Origin: Streptomyces griseiscabiei
Lineage (GTDB): Bacteria; Actinomycetota; Actinomycetes; Streptomycetales; Streptomycetaceae
Assembly: GCF_020010925.1 (NCBI RefSeq)
Contig: NZ_JAGJBZ010000002.1
Location: forward strand, 62,001-126,000
DNA: 64,000 nt
Direction: 5' to 3'
How positions within the stretch are numbered: the first letter of the stretch is position 1; each line of letters opens with the position of its first letter. Below, piece after piece: positions 1-8,791 of this stretch. The notes under the pieces are model-generated. The model had not been told where the DNA came from and searched no databases. It was given only the letters and a program-made list of their open reading frames with translations. The translations under genes and the position numbers were made by a program.

Positions 1-528
1 ACGATCGCCCTGCTCCTCGCCTACTACCTGCTCGGCATCCGCCGGGGCTGGTCCCGCAGGTCGCTGGAGACGGTGTCGACGTCGTCCCTCAAACCGGTCG
101 GCAACATCCTGCTGGTGGTCGGCGCGGGCGGGGTCTTCGGCGCCGTACTGAAGGCGAGCGGGGTGGCGCAGGCGCTCTCGGACACGTTCAACGACGTGGG
201 TCTGCCGGTGCTGGTCCTCTCCTACCTGCTCTCGGTGGTGCTCCGGGTCGCCCAGGGCTCGGCGACGGTCGCGATCGTCACCACGGCCGGCATCGTCGCT
301 CCGCTCCTCACCGGGGGCGACCACTCCCAGGCCTTCGTCGCCCTCGTCATCATGGCGATCTCGGCGGGCTCGATCTTCGCCTCGCACGTCAACGACGGCG
401 GCTTCTGGATCGTCTCCAAGTACTTCGGCATCAGCGAACGCGACACCTTGAAGACCTGGACGGTCCTGGAGACGGTCCTGTCCCTCGCGGGCTTCGCGGT
501 CGCGGCGGTATTGAGCCTGTTCGTCTGA
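1..528 (+). CDS. GntP-family gluconate/organic acid permease, C-terminal part
   Basis: The reading frame is open from the first base, so this is the 3' end of a gene that begins outside the window. The visible 175 residues are strongly hydrophobic. They contain the GntP-like stretch with QGSATVAI followed by ASHVNDGGFW, typical of the last transmembrane region of gluconate:proton symporters. The protein would sit in the cytoplasmic membrane and import gluconate or a related sugar acid. No gluconate kinase or regulator is visible here, so the substrate is not determined. The stop is followed after about 5 bases by the next open frame. Confidence 0.85.
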   Translation, partial: TIALLLAYYLLGIRRGWSRRSLETVSTSSLKPVGNILLVVGAGGVFGAVLKASGVAQALSDTFNDVGLPVLVLSYLLSVVLRVAQGSATVAIVTTAGIVAPLLTGGDHSQAFVALVIMAISAGSIFASHVNDGGFWIVSKYFGISERDTLKTWTVLETVLSLAGFAVAAVLSLFV

Positions 529-533
529 CCGCC

Positions 534-1280
534 GTGAAACCCAGATACGGACATATGCCCGGCCCGACTGTTCCCGGCACAGGATCGTCGACCATACTGC
601 CCGCTGTGGAGCAGCGCATCGGTTCGAAAACCCAGCCCCTGGCCGCCGCGGCGGTCGACCCGTCGCACATCCCAGGACTCACGGCACCGGTGTCCGTGAA
701 GAAGGAGGAGCCGGAGGACACGGAATCCACCGAACCGACAGCGGAAACCGACGCGGAAGCGGAAGCGGAAGCCGAAGCGACGGCCGACGCGAAGCCCGAA
801 GCCGAATCGGACGCCGAAGCCAAGGCTGACGGCGAAGCCGAAGACAAGACCGACGCGGAAACCGACGGCGAAGCCGAAACTGACACGGAAACCGAAGCCG
901 ACGCGGAAGCCGACCCGGAATCGGACGCGGAGGCCAAGGACGGACCCGAGGCGGAACCCTCCACCGACGGCCCCGTCTTCGAGGCCTCCGACCGCCGAGC
1001 GAAGATCACCGCCGACGGCGACGGCGTACGGCTGCGCCTGGACGACCAGGAGTGCGAGTTCACCTGGGACGAGATCGGCGCGATCGAGACGGAGTCCCCC
1101 CGTTTCGGCAAGCGCTTCACGATCACGGTCCACACCCCCGACCGCCGCTGGTACTTCCTGGAGATCGAGGCCAAGGCCAAGTCGGACCACGCGGCCTGGG
1201 AGAAGCAGATCGACGAGGTCCTGGACGCGTACTTCGAGGACGGTTCCGACAAGGAAGAGCCTGAGGACACCACCCCCTGA
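534..1280 (+). CDS. Acidic-repeat protein with C-terminal PH-like domain
   Basis: No named function. The protein is 248 residues if the GTG at 534 is used, but no good ribosome-binding site precedes it; GTG at 606 or one near 690 are alternatives. Residues about 55-145 are an extremely acidic low-complexity tract of A, D, E and T with many 'EAEA' and 'DAEA' steps, encoded by a degenerate GCNGAN-type repeat. The last 100 residues form a compact beta-rich domain starting 'RRAKITADGDGVRLR', with 'FTWDEIGAIE' and a C-terminal helix. The same kind of domain ends the protein at 6901-7422, and both look like small PH-like domains. The protein lacks a signal peptide or membrane segment, so it is probably cytosolic. 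Confidence 0.7.
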   Translation: MKPRYGHMPGPTVPGTGSSTILPAVEQRIGSKTQPLAAAAVDPSHIPGLTAPVSVKKEEPEDTESTEPTAETDAEAEAEAEATADAKPEAESDAEAKADGEAEDKTDAETDGEAETDTETEADAEADPESDAEAKDGPEAEPSTDGPVFEASDRRAKITADGDGVRLRLDDQECEFTWDEIGAIETESPRFGKRFTITVHTPDRRWYFLEIEAKAKSDHAAWEKQIDEVLDAYFEDGSDKEEPEDTTP

Positions 1281-1313
1281 GGGGCGCGGGGAACTGCGCG
1301 ACCAGCCACGACG
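1281..1313 (+). repeat. Dispersed intergenic repeat, copy 1
   Basis: The sequence begins GGGGCGCGGGGAACTGCGCG and continues with ACCAGCCACGACG. The first base follows the stop of the preceding gene, and the copy lies between two convergent genes. The same core recurs near 31429, 38513, 50878 (inverted) and 50957. Such copies are common between Streptomyces genes and may act in transcript ending. Confidence 0.75.
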
Positions 1314-1337
1314 GTCCCGCAGTTCCCCCCTCACGAC

Positions 1338-2672
1338 TCAGCCGCAGTACTGCGCTTCCTTGCCGATGGACCGGTACATGCAGTCCGAGTTCTCCAGCAA
1401 CTGCAACACCGCGTCCCGGTTCCGCGCGGTCTCCCGCGCGATCACCTCGTCGGGCGGATAGAACCCGCCCCCCGACGCCGACCCCGGATACATCTCGAAC
1501 GTGTACCCGAAGATCTTCTGGTTGCCCCACAGCCAGTCGTCGATCGACCCGTCCGTGATGTAGAGGTCGCTGGACTGTTCGGGCGTGTACCCGTTGCTCG
1601 CGGCCATCTTCCCGCCGACCGTGGCGAACGCGTTCCGGTCGTCGGCCGTCATCCCGGTCGCCGTGTCGGCGGTCGTGTACCCGAACGGCCACAGCACGAG
1701 TTCGCTGTAGGTGTGGAAGTCGATCCCGGTCTTGATCTGCTGGACCCCGCCGACGACCCGGCTGCGCACGAAGTTGGCGACGACCTTCACCTCGGGCGCC
1801 GACTCGGCGGACGGACCCCGGTAGGTCTCCGAGGACGTCGACCCGGAGGAGCCGCCGCAGCAGCCCCAGCGGTAGTTCCAGTTGCGGTTGAGGTCGGTGC
1901 CGACGGCCGACGAACCGCTGTTGGGCTGCCGGTTCTTGCGCCACGAGCGGTAGGACCCCGTCGCGACGTCGTACTCGCCGCCGTCCGGGTTGACGTCCGG
2001 GACGATCCAGATCTCGCGGTTGTTCACCATGTTGGTGACGCGGGAGTCGGTCCCGTAGTCGGAGGTCAGCTCGCCCAGCAGGTAGAGCGCCATCTCGACG
2101 GTGAGGTGCTCACGGGCGTGCTGGTGGTGGGTGAAGAGCACCTCGGGCTCGGCCTCGTCCGTGCCGACGTTGTCGCTGATCTTGATGGCGACGATGTTCC
2201 GGCCCTGGTACGTCGTGCCGATGACCCGCTGGCTGGCGATCGAACTGTTCGCCGCGACCACGGAGTTGATCTCGCTCGTCATCTCCGCGTAGTTGTGGTA
2301 GCGGGAGTCGGCGGACGGGAAGTCGAAGAGCCGTACGTCGTCCTCGCCGTTCGACCGGTCGGGGGCCGCGCCGAGCGGGCTGATCTCGTAGCCCTGCTGC
2401 TTCAGCTTCTTGATCTGGTCCGCGCGTCCGGAGACGAACACCGAGTGGTCGTCGGCGTCGTCGACGGTCACTCCGGCCTGCTGCAGCGCCGTACGGGACT
2501 TGCTGTCCGAGTGCATATGGACCTCGTACTGGCGGATGTCGTCCGCCGAGGCCCTGGGCCGCTCGCCGCTGGTGGCCGTGGCGTCCGTGGTGGTCGCGGT
2601 GACCGGGGCGGAGAGTGCCAGCGCCAGCAGGGTGGCGAGGGCGGCGGTGCGGCCGCGTATGCGGAGTCGCAT
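1338..2672 (-). CDS. Secreted M14 zinc carboxypeptidase
   Basis: This 444-residue protein has a Sec-type signal peptide (basic start MRLRIRGR, hydrophobic core, cleavage near residue 25). It is followed by a propeptide of about 90 residues and an M14 carboxypeptidase catalytic domain. The zinc-binding HxxE is seen in '[12 protein letters not shown]', substrate-binding residues in 'DLNRNW', the third zinc histidine in '[10 protein letters not shown]', and the catalytic Glu in 'YTFEMYP'. It resembles the secreted carboxypeptidases T/SG of actinomycetes, which remove C-terminal residues from extracellular peptides. The ATG at 2672 is preceded on the minus strand by GGAGA-like sequence. It is transcribed alone, leftward, toward a convergent neighbour. 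Confidence 0.92.
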   Translation of the reverse strand: MRLRIRGRTAALATLLALALSAPVTATTTDATATSGERPRASADDIRQYEVHMHSDSKSRTALQQAGVTVDDADDHSVFVSGRADQIKKLKQQGYEISPLGAAPDRSNGEDDVRLFDFPSADSRYHNYAEMTSEINSVVAANSSIASQRVIGTTYQGRNIVAIKISDNVGTDEAEPEVLFTHHQHAREHLTVEMALYLLGELTSDYGTDSRVTNMVNNREIWIVPDVNPDGGEYDVATGSYRSWRKNRQPNSGSSAVGTDLNRNWNYRWGCCGGSSGSTSSETYRGPSAESAPEVKVVANFVRSRVVGGVQQIKTGIDFHTYSELVLWPFGYTTADTATGMTADDRNAFATVGGKMAASNGYTPEQSSDLYITDGSIDDWLWGNQKIFGYTFEMYPGSASGGGFYPPDEVIARETARNRDAVLQLLENSDCMYRSIGKEAQYCG

Positions 2673-3022
2673 GAAGTCTCCTTGTTTCTCCAGGGATTCC
2701 GGGGTCTCCGGAAACGGGGAGTGGAGCGGGGGGTGGATCCTTGCGACGTGCCTCGGGCCGGCCGGTGACCGTGGGGGTGCCCGGCAGACCCTGTGCGGGT
2801 GTGGCGCTCATGGTCCGGGTCTGGCATGACCAGGTCAAGAGTGACCGGGGGGTTCACGGTGTGTGCGAGCCGTCCGTAAAGGCGTACACAACCTCGTACA
2901 CGCACATCGCTCGCGTACATGCCCAATTGCGGACGTACCCGGACCGGAAACAGGTATATGCACGGGCGGAAACGGGTATTCCTCCCCGTGTGCCGGGTAC
3001 GCGCGGCGGCAACCCTGGAAGC
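2673..3022. other. Divergent intergenic region with CGTAC motifs
   Basis: About 350 bases separate the carboxypeptidase start from the RsbW-like gene start, so promoters for both directions must lie here. The hexamer-like motif CGTACA/CGTACC appears four times (near 2884, 2895, 2914 and 2934) at uneven spacing. I see no perfect palindrome and no gene. Confidence 0.4.
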
Positions 3023-3493
3023 ATGCTGCAACTCTCCGGGGGTCTCCTTCCGGATTCCGGCCCCCATTTCGCCTCGTACCCCCAACCGCCCATGGGTGCG
3101 GGCCATTTGAGCGTCGAGTACGACCCCCGTCCCACCGCCGCCGCACAGGCGCGCGCGCAGGTGCGCAGGCAGTTGGAGGGATGGGGTCTGCTCGAACAGA
3201 CCGACACGGCGGAGCTGCTGGTGAGCGAACTGGTCACCAACGCGCTGGTGCACGCGGAGAGCCGGCTGAAGCTGACGCTGTCGGCCTCGCACGGCGTGCT
3301 CCGCTGCGAGGTGTCGGACGCGGACGGCCGCCCGCCCCGGGTGCGCCGGGCGACGGAGATATCGGAGAGCGGCCGGGGGATGTTCCTGGTGGACGCGCTC
3401 GCCGGGCGCTGGGGCTGCCACGAGGACGGACCGGGCAAGACCGTCTGGTTCGAACTGGGCACCTGCGGCATCGACGGCTGCGGTGGGCCCTAG
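3023..3493 (+). CDS. RsbW-like ATP-binding protein (HATPase_c_2)
   Basis: The gene encodes 156 residues from the ATG at 3023; the frame is open further upstream, but that part has no domain-like sequence. The protein has the GHKL ATPase fold of anti-sigma-factor kinases: the N box 'ELLVSELVTNALVHA', the G1-type 'EVSDADGRPPRVR', and 'ESGRGMFLVDALAGRWG' for the G2 region. In Streptomyces these orphan proteins are numerous and usually regulate a sigma factor or an anti-anti-sigma protein by binding and phosphorylation. No partner gene is adjacent. The C-terminus ends with a short Cys/Gly tail ('CGIDGCGGP'). Confidence 0.85.
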   Translation: MLQLSGGLLPDSGPHFASYPQPPMGAGHLSVEYDPRPTAAAQARAQVRRQLEGWGLLEQTDTAELLVSELVTNALVHAESRLKLTLSASHGVLRCEVSDADGRPPRVRRATEISESGRGMFLVDALAGRWGCHEDGPGKTVWFELGTCGIDGCGGP

Positions 3494-3546
3494 ACACCTG
3501 GCACGCCCTCTTGTCCGCCGTGGTCCTTTGGGGTTTCTTGACCTCC

Positions 3547-4869
3547 ATGGCGGACACCACGGGAAACCCCACAGACACACCCGCAACCTCCGGCACCAAC
3601 CCCCCACCCCGTAAATCCAGTTGGAAGTACATCGGTCCCGGCATCGTCGTCGCCGCGACCGGTGTCGGCGCCGGCGACCTCGTCGCGACCCTGATCGCGG
3701 GCAGCAACTTCGGCTACACCCTGCTCTGGGCGGCCGTCCTCGGCTGTCTCGTCAAGATCTCCCTCGCCGAGGCCGCCGGCCGCTGGCATCTGTCCACCGG
3801 CCGCACCCTCTTCGACGGCTGGGCGAGCCTCGGCCGCTGGACGACATGGTTCTTCGTCGTCTACGTCGTGATCTGGGGCTTCGTCTACGGCGCCGCGGCG
3901 ATGTCCTCCAGCGCCCTGCCCCTCCAGGCGCTCTTCCCGGACGTCATGGACCTCAAGTGGTGGGCCGTCCTGTGCGGCCTGAGCGGGCTGGTCTTCGTCT
4001 GGTTCAACAAGTACGAGGTCTTCGAGAAGGTCATGACGGTCCTCGTGGGCGTCATGTTCGTGGTGACCGTCTATCTGGCGATCAGGGTCACCCCGAACCT
4101 CGCGGACGCCTTCGCGGGCCTCCTGCCCGTCCTGCCCGACGAGAAGGACTCGATCCTCAACACCCTCGGCCTGATCGGCGGCGTAGGCGGCACGATCACA
4201 CTGGCCGCGTACGGCTACTGGGTCAACGCCAAGGGCTGGACGAACTCCGGCTGGATGAAGGTCATGCGCCTGGACAACCGGGTCGCCTACCTCACCACCG
4301 GCATCTTCGTGATCGCGATGCTCTTCGTCGGCGCCGAACTGCTGCACTCCGCGAACGTGGCCATCGCCAGCGGCGACAAGGGCCTGATCCAGCTCGGCGA
4401 CATCCTGGAGGACGAGTACGGCACGGCCACCGCCAAGTTCTTCCTGATCGGCTTCTTCGCCACCTCGTACACCTCCCTCATCGGCGTCTGGCACGGCGTC
4501 AGCCTGATGTTCGCGGACTTCGTGGCGCGCTACCGCAGCAAGGCGGCGGGCAAGGGCGCGGAGGTCGCCTCCGGCGAGCGGGAGCGGTCCTGGCCGTTCC
4601 GCGCCTATCTGCTCTGGCTGACCTTCCCGCCCATCGTCCTGCTCTTCCAGGGGCAGCCGTTCCGCCTGATCATCCTCTACGGCGTCCTCGGCGCCGCCTT
4701 CCTCCCCTTCCTCGCCGCCACCCTCCTGTGGCTCCTCAACTCCTCCCGCACCCCCCGCGAATGGCGCAACGGCATCCTCAGCAACGCCATGCTCGCCCTC
4801 GCGGGCCTGCTCTTCCTCGTCCTGGCCGTCAAACAGATCTGGGACCAGCCGTGGGCGGACTTCTTCTGA
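3547..4869 (+). CDS. Nramp-family transporter with non-canonical metal site
   Basis: The product is 440 residues from the ATG at 3547, with about 11 hydrophobic segments and the Nramp/SLC11 layout. The N-terminus is short and polar, then 'YIGPGIVVAATGVGAGDLVAT' occupies the position of TM1. Classical manganese/iron transporters have DPGN there and an MPH motif in TM6. Here TM1 reads GAGD and TM6 reads 'GGTITLAAYGYW', so both main metal ligands of MntH are missing. This matches the divergent Nramp-related branch, whose substrates may be other cations. The gene ends 10 bases from the convergent membrane-protein gene at 4880-6184. Confidence 0.8.
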   Translation: MADTTGNPTDTPATSGTNPPPRKSSWKYIGPGIVVAATGVGAGDLVATLIAGSNFGYTLLWAAVLGCLVKISLAEAAGRWHLSTGRTLFDGWASLGRWTTWFFVVYVVIWGFVYGAAAMSSSALPLQALFPDVMDLKWWAVLCGLSGLVFVWFNKYEVFEKVMTVLVGVMFVVTVYLAIRVTPNLADAFAGLLPVLPDEKDSILNTLGLIGGVGGTITLAAYGYWVNAKGWTNSGWMKVMRLDNRVAYLTTGIFVIAMLFVGAELLHSANVAIASGDKGLIQLGDILEDEYGTATAKFFLIGFFATSYTSLIGVWHGVSLMFADFVARYRSKAAGKGAEVASGERERSWPFRAYLLWLTFPPIVLLFQGQPFRLIILYGVLGAAFLPFLAATLLWLLNSSRTPREWRNGILSNAMLALAGLLFLVLAVKQIWDQPWADFF

Positions 4870-4879
4870 CGCCGGGCCG

Positions 4880-6184
4880 TCAGCCGAGCGACTTCCACCG
4901 CTCGCTGGTGGCGATCTCCCGCAGCTGAGCCAGGGTGAGCGCGGGGGTCTCGCGGGTCGCGGCGGTGTGCTGGGCGCCGGAGTTGAAGGCGCTGATCACG
5001 ACCCGCAGCCCGTCGGCGCGGAGTGTGTCCGCGGTCCACATGACGACCCCCTCGCCGCCCTTCTCCCCGGGGCCCTGCCGGATGGCGACCTTCGTACCGT
5101 CGGGCAGGGTCTCGGCGTCGGCGCCGAACAAGGTGCCCGCGTGGTCCGCCACGCCCGGCTGCACATTGATCTGCACCAGGCTCCGCCCCTCGCCGTCGTC
5201 GAGCACGACGTACGCGAAGTCCGACGCCTGGCTGTCCTCGGTGACGACGTCGACGCCGTCGGGCAGGAGACCGACGAGGGTCTTGCGCATGGCCTCGCCC
5301 TCGATGACCGGGGCGTCGGCCGACCCGCCCCCGGGGGGAACCGTCGACGACTCCTCCTTCTCGCCCTGGTCCTCCCGTGAGCCGCCGTTCTCCGGCTTCT
5401 CCGTGATGGCGTCGACGACCGCCCGCCAGCCCGGGTCCCCGGCGATCGCCTTCAGGGAGGCGAGCGGCAGCGGCGGTTCGGCACGGGTGACGGGCGCGTC
5501 CTTCTGCGCCTCGGCGTTCCACTCCATGACGCTGACCTCGTACCCCGCCGGGTCGACCAGCTGCGCGTACCAGTGCTTGGTGTCCACCCGGCGGTCCGGG
5601 TACTCGTAGCCCTGGAAGAGCATCAGCCGCGCACCGCCCGGCAGCGTGCTCTCCTCGCAGGAGTCGTAGCCGACGAACGTCTTGTCCGGGCAGTCGGTCA
5701 GCTGCCGGGCGTGCTCGCCGTCGGCGTCGATCCGCCCGAGCCCGAGCCGCACGGCCCCGCCGCCCTCGCCGTCGTCGTACACGACCTCGGCGTACGGCCC
5801 CCCGTCCGCGCCCGTGCCACGGGCGGACTCTCCGCTGATCTTCCCGTCCGGCAGCAACGCCCTGAACCTGCGCACGAGTTCCGCGCCGGACACCGCGCCG
5901 TCGTCGTCCCTGACGCCCGGCCCGGCGGCCCCCTTCGCCGCCACCGACTGCTTCCCGCCCCCGTCGCCGGACCCGGGCAGCAGGAGCGTCCCGCCCACCC
6001 CGACGAGTGCGATCCCCGCGACCCCGCCCAGCATCGCGGCCCGCCGACGGAACAGCAGCCGTCGGCCGCGTGCGGCTCCGCCGCCGGCCAGCGCGTGATG
6101 ATCGGTCTCGAAGGTGCCGCCGGCCCGGCGCATGGCGTCGCCGAGCCTGCCCTCGAAGGGGTCTTCGTGCTGTTCCTGGAGCAT
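4880..6184 (-). CDS. Membrane-anchored protein paired with SigE-family sigma factor
   Basis: The product is 434 residues from the ATG at 6184. Residues 1-45 are cytosolic ('EDPFEGRLGDAMRRAGGTFE'), a single hydrophobic segment lies near residues 50-68 ('AAMLGGVAGIALVGVGG'), and the rest is a large extracytoplasmic region. That outer part looks like two related halves, each with 'LVRRFRALLPDG' or 'RKTLVGLLPDG' and a 'YAEVVYDDGEG'/'YVVLDDGEG' strand. It lies 55 bases downstream of the sigma gene on the same strand. It may act as an anti-sigma-like or signal-sensing partner, but no zinc-binding anti-sigma motif is visible. Function is inferred from context only. Confidence 0.75.
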   Translation of the reverse strand: MLQEQHEDPFEGRLGDAMRRAGGTFETDHHALAGGGAARGRRLLFRRRAAMLGGVAGIALVGVGGTLLLPGSGDGGGKQSVAAKGAAGPGVRDDDGAVSGAELVRRFRALLPDGKISGESARGTGADGGPYAEVVYDDGEGGGAVRLGLGRIDADGEHARQLTDCPDKTFVGYDSCEESTLPGGARLMLFQGYEYPDRRVDTKHWYAQLVDPAGYEVSVMEWNAEAQKDAPVTRAEPPLPLASLKAIAGDPGWRAVVDAITEKPENGGSREDQGEKEESSTVPPGGGSADAPVIEGEAMRKTLVGLLPDGVDVVTEDSQASDFAYVVLDDGEGRSLVQINVQPGVADHAGTLFGADAETLPDGTKVAIRQGPGEKGGEGVVMWTADTLRADGLRVVISAFNSGAQHTAATRETPALTLAQLREIATSERWKSLG

Positions 6185-6239
6185 GACGAACCGCCGTTTC
6201 TGCGAGGGAGTGTGCTGGTGTCGGTGGGTGCGGGGGCGC

Positions 6240-6749
6240 TCAGGGGGTGGCGTACTCGCCGATGGCGTCGCCGAGCAGGACGCGCAGCCGGGCGAGGGCG
6301 CGCACACATCGGGTGCGCACCGCCGCCGAACTGGCGTTCATCGCCGCGGCGGTCTCCTCGACGGACCGGTCCTCCCAGTAGCGCAGGACGATCACGGCCC
6401 GGTCCTTCGGCGGCAGTTGGCCGAGCGCCTCGACGAGGGTGAGCCGCAGGGAGGAGTCGGAGCCGGGCGCGGCGGGCACGTCCGGGATCACGTCGGTGGC
6501 CCGTTCCCGGCTGCTGAGCCGCCGCCGATGGGCGAGGAAGGTCCTGGTCAGCACGGTCTGCGCGTATCCGGCCGGGTTGTCCGCCCGCCGCACCCGCCCC
6601 CACTTCACATACAGCCGGCCGAGCGTCTCCTGCACGAGGTCCTCGGCGAGATGGGTGTCCCCGCCGGTGAGCAGACACGCCGACCGGTACAGATGCCCCG
6701 CGCGCGCCGCCGCGAACTCCTGGTATCCGTCCGCGCGGACTGATCTCAT
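6240..6749 (-). CDS. SigE-family ECF RNA polymerase sigma factor
   Basis: The product is 169 residues, the usual length for this family, from the ATG at 6749, which has GGGGGAG a few bases upstream. An upstream start at 6806 would add 19 residues without family support. Region 2 is seen in 'LYRSACLLTGGDTHLAEDLVQETLGRLYVKW'-type sequence, and region 4 in 'ALGQLPPKDRAVIVLRYWEDRSVEETAAAM' with the recognition helix following. It directs RNA polymerase to a small regulon, probably including its own operon. The downstream membrane gene (start 6184) is probably co-transcribed. Confidence 0.9.
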   Translation of the reverse strand: MRSVRADGYQEFAAARAGHLYRSACLLTGGDTHLAEDLVQETLGRLYVKWGRVRRADNPAGYAQTVLTRTFLAHRRRLSSRERATDVIPDVPAAPGSDSSLRLTLVEALGQLPPKDRAVIVLRYWEDRSVEETAAAMNASSAAVRTRCVRALARLRVLLGDAIGEYATP

Positions 6750-6900
6750 CTCCGGCTCCCCCTGAACGAGCTCATACGGGGCCGTGGCCGTCTCTTCGCC
6801 CCTCACTCCTTTGATGCGGTGGCACCCGGGGAATGTTTCACGAGCGGGGGAGGGATACGGTTCCTACGAGTCACACCGACGGGGCGAGGGACGAACAGCC

Positions 6901-7422
6901 ATGGACCAGCAGCCTGAACAGGGCCGCCAGCAGCCACCGCCACCCTGGACGCCGCCGGGCGCCCCCCAGGGCTTCGGCCCGCCGCCTCCGCCGTACGCGC
7001 CGCCGGCCCCGCCTCCCGGACAGCCGCAACAGCCGTACACGCAACCGCCGCAGGGGCCGCCGCCGTACGGTCGGCCGGCACCGGCCGCTGCCCCCTACCC
7101 GTACCCCCAGGCCCAGCCGCAGGCGGGCGGCGCGCCCTCCCAGGGCCCGGAGTTCCTGGCCGTCGACCGCCGCAACTCGGTCGTCGTCGACGTCAACGGC
7201 GTGGCCTTCGAGGACCACGGTGTCTCCATCGACTTCTCCTGGCCGGAGATCCGCAGCGTGCACTACAAGGCGAGCGGCAACGGCAAGGCGCTCATGGTCG
7301 CCGTCATCCACGTGGACGGCACCTTCTTCGAGTGCACGGTCGAGGCGAAGCCCCGCGAGCGCCTCCACCAGTGGTTCGCGAACCTGGCCCAGGTGCTCGG
7401 CCACTACCGCCCGATGGGCTGA
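6901..7422 (+). CDS. Proline/glutamine-rich protein with PH-like C-terminal domain
   Basis: The product has 173 residues from the ATG at 6901. The first 80 residues are P/Q/Y/G-rich low complexity ('PPPPPYAPPAPPPG'). The remaining 90 form a beta-rich domain with 'VVVDVNGVAFEDHGVSIDFSWPEIRSV' and a terminal helix 'RERLHQWFANLAQVLGHY'. This has the same order of elements as the C-terminal domain of the protein at 534-1280. It has no signal peptide or membrane helix, so a cytosolic adaptor role is possible. It lies divergently from the sigma gene. Confidence 0.75.
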   Translation: MDQQPEQGRQQPPPPWTPPGAPQGFGPPPPPYAPPAPPPGQPQQPYTQPPQGPPPYGRPAPAAAPYPYPQAQPQAGGAPSQGPEFLAVDRRNSVVVDVNGVAFEDHGVSIDFSWPEIRSVHYKASGNGKALMVAVIHVDGTFFECTVEAKPRERLHQWFANLAQVLGHYRPMG

Positions 7423-7461
7423 GGAGGCGCCCGTACGCGGGGACGTACCCGGCCCGCCGGG

Positions 7462-8592
7462 TCAGCCGAGGGTGCCGAAGAACTCCCGTACGTCCCCGGC
7501 CAGCAGGTCCGGGACCTCCAGGGCCGCGAAGTGGCCGCCGCGCTCGAACTCCGTCCAGCGGACGATGGTGTTGGCCTGCTCGGCCCAGCGGCGGATCGAC
7601 ACGTCCTCGCCGAAGTTGGCCACCGCGGTCGGCACCCCGGAGGTCGCCACCGGGAACCAGTCGACGACATGGCTGTTCTCGTAGTACATCCGGGCCGCGG
7701 AACCGGCCGTCCCCGTCAGCCAGTACAGCATCACGTTGGTGAGCAGCGTGTCCCGGTCGACGGCGTCCTCCGGCAGCGCGGCCGAGGAGTGCGTCCACGC
7801 CTGGAACTTCTCCATGATCCAGGCGAGCTGGCCGACGGGGGAGTCCGTGAGGCCGTAGGACAGGGTCTGCGGGCGGGTGGACTGCAGGGCGTTGTAGCCG
7901 AAGCCGTCCGTGGTGAACTCGGCGATGCTCGCGAGGCTCCGCAGCTCCCGCTCGTCGAGACCCTCCCGCTCCGCGTCGTCGACCGGGCCGAGCGGGATGA
8001 AGCCGACCGAGGCGGCGTTCACATGCACACCGACCACCGACTCCGGGGCGACCCGGGCCAGCGCGGGCGAGATCAGCGCGCCGAGGTCGCCGCCCTGGGC
8101 GCCGTAGCGCTCGTAGCCGAGCCGGCGCATCAGTTCCGCCCAGGCGCGGGCGACGCGGGAGACGTTCCAGCCCTGCTCACGGGTCGGCCCGGAGAAGCCG
8201 AAGCCGGGGATGGACGGGATCACCAGATGGAAGTCGCTCAGGCGCTCGATCACGCCGAGGAACTCCACGATCGAGCCCGGCCAGCCGTGCGTGAGGATCA
8301 GCGGCAGCGCGTGGGGGTCGGACGAGCGGATGTGCAGGAAGTGCACCCGCGCGCCGTCGATCTCCGTGACGTACTGCGGGAGTTCGTTGAGGGCGGCCTC
8401 GTGCTTCCGCCAGTCGTAGGCGCCCCGCCAGTAGGTGGCGAGGTCGCGGAGATACGGCAGGGAGGCGCCGTAGGCCCATCCCGCGTCCGGAAGCTCGTCC
8501 GGCCAGCGGGTGAGGTCCAGCCGGGTGTGCAGATCGTCCAGCTGGGCCTGAGGGATGTCGATCCGGTGGCTGCGCACGCTGTTGTCTGTCAT
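7462..8592 (-). CDS. Epoxide hydrolase, alpha/beta-hydrolase fold
   Basis: The 376-residue product starts at the ATG at 8592. It begins with the epoxide hydrolase N-terminal domain (about residues 5-110, 'IDIPQAQLDDLHTRLDLTRWPDEL'). An alpha/beta-hydrolase domain follows, with the oxyanion motif 'HGWPGS', the nucleophile in 'GAQGGDLGA' (Asp), and the catalytic histidine in 'ERGGHFAALE'. It hydrolyses epoxides to diols; the substrate is unknown. A perfect inverted repeat 19 bases upstream of the start probably binds a regulator. It has no operon partners. Confidence 0.9.
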   Translation of the reverse strand: MTDNSVRSHRIDIPQAQLDDLHTRLDLTRWPDELPDAGWAYGASLPYLRDLATYWRGAYDWRKHEAALNELPQYVTEIDGARVHFLHIRSSDPHALPLILTHGWPGSIVEFLGVIERLSDFHLVIPSIPGFGFSGPTREQGWNVSRVARAWAELMRRLGYERYGAQGGDLGALISPALARVAPESVVGVHVNAASVGFIPLGPVDDAEREGLDERELRSLASIAEFTTDGFGYNALQSTRPQTLSYGLTDSPVGQLAWIMEKFQAWTHSSAALPEDAVDRDTLLTNVMLYWLTGTAGSAARMYYENSHVVDWFPVATSGVPTAVANFGEDVSIRRWAEQANTIVRWTEFERGGHFAALEVPDLLAGDVREFFGTLG

Positions 8593-8610
8593 GAGTCCAA
8601 GGTAGGAAGG

Positions 8611-8635
8611 CTTGCGGACAACCCGTGTCCGCAAG
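8611..8635. promoter_or_regulatory. Operator-like palindrome upstream of epoxide hydrolase
   Basis: CTTGCGGACA and its perfect complement TGTCCGCAAG are separated by 5 bases. The element sits 19 bases before the epoxide hydrolase ATG, a position that would overlap the promoter or transcription start. The form suits a dimeric repressor. No regulator gene is adjacent, so the binder is unknown. Confidence 0.6.
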
Positions 8636-8791
8636 GACCGGCGTTTTGCACCGATCTTCACGTACCCCCCTCTTGCCGGACAAGCCTTTCGAACAGGATC
8701 GAAAGGCCTTGACCGACGGCCCGGACACCCGGCCGGCGCGCCCGCCCGGGAGCAGGCCCGCCCGGTTCCCCGGGCGGGCCGCACGCGCCGC

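Noticed and set aside
222..1334. Long minus-strand frames opposite the acidic repeat
   Set aside because: They arise from the GC-rich repeat read in reverse, giving Phe/Gly/Val or Ser/Ala low complexity with no family motif; the + strand frame has the structured domain.
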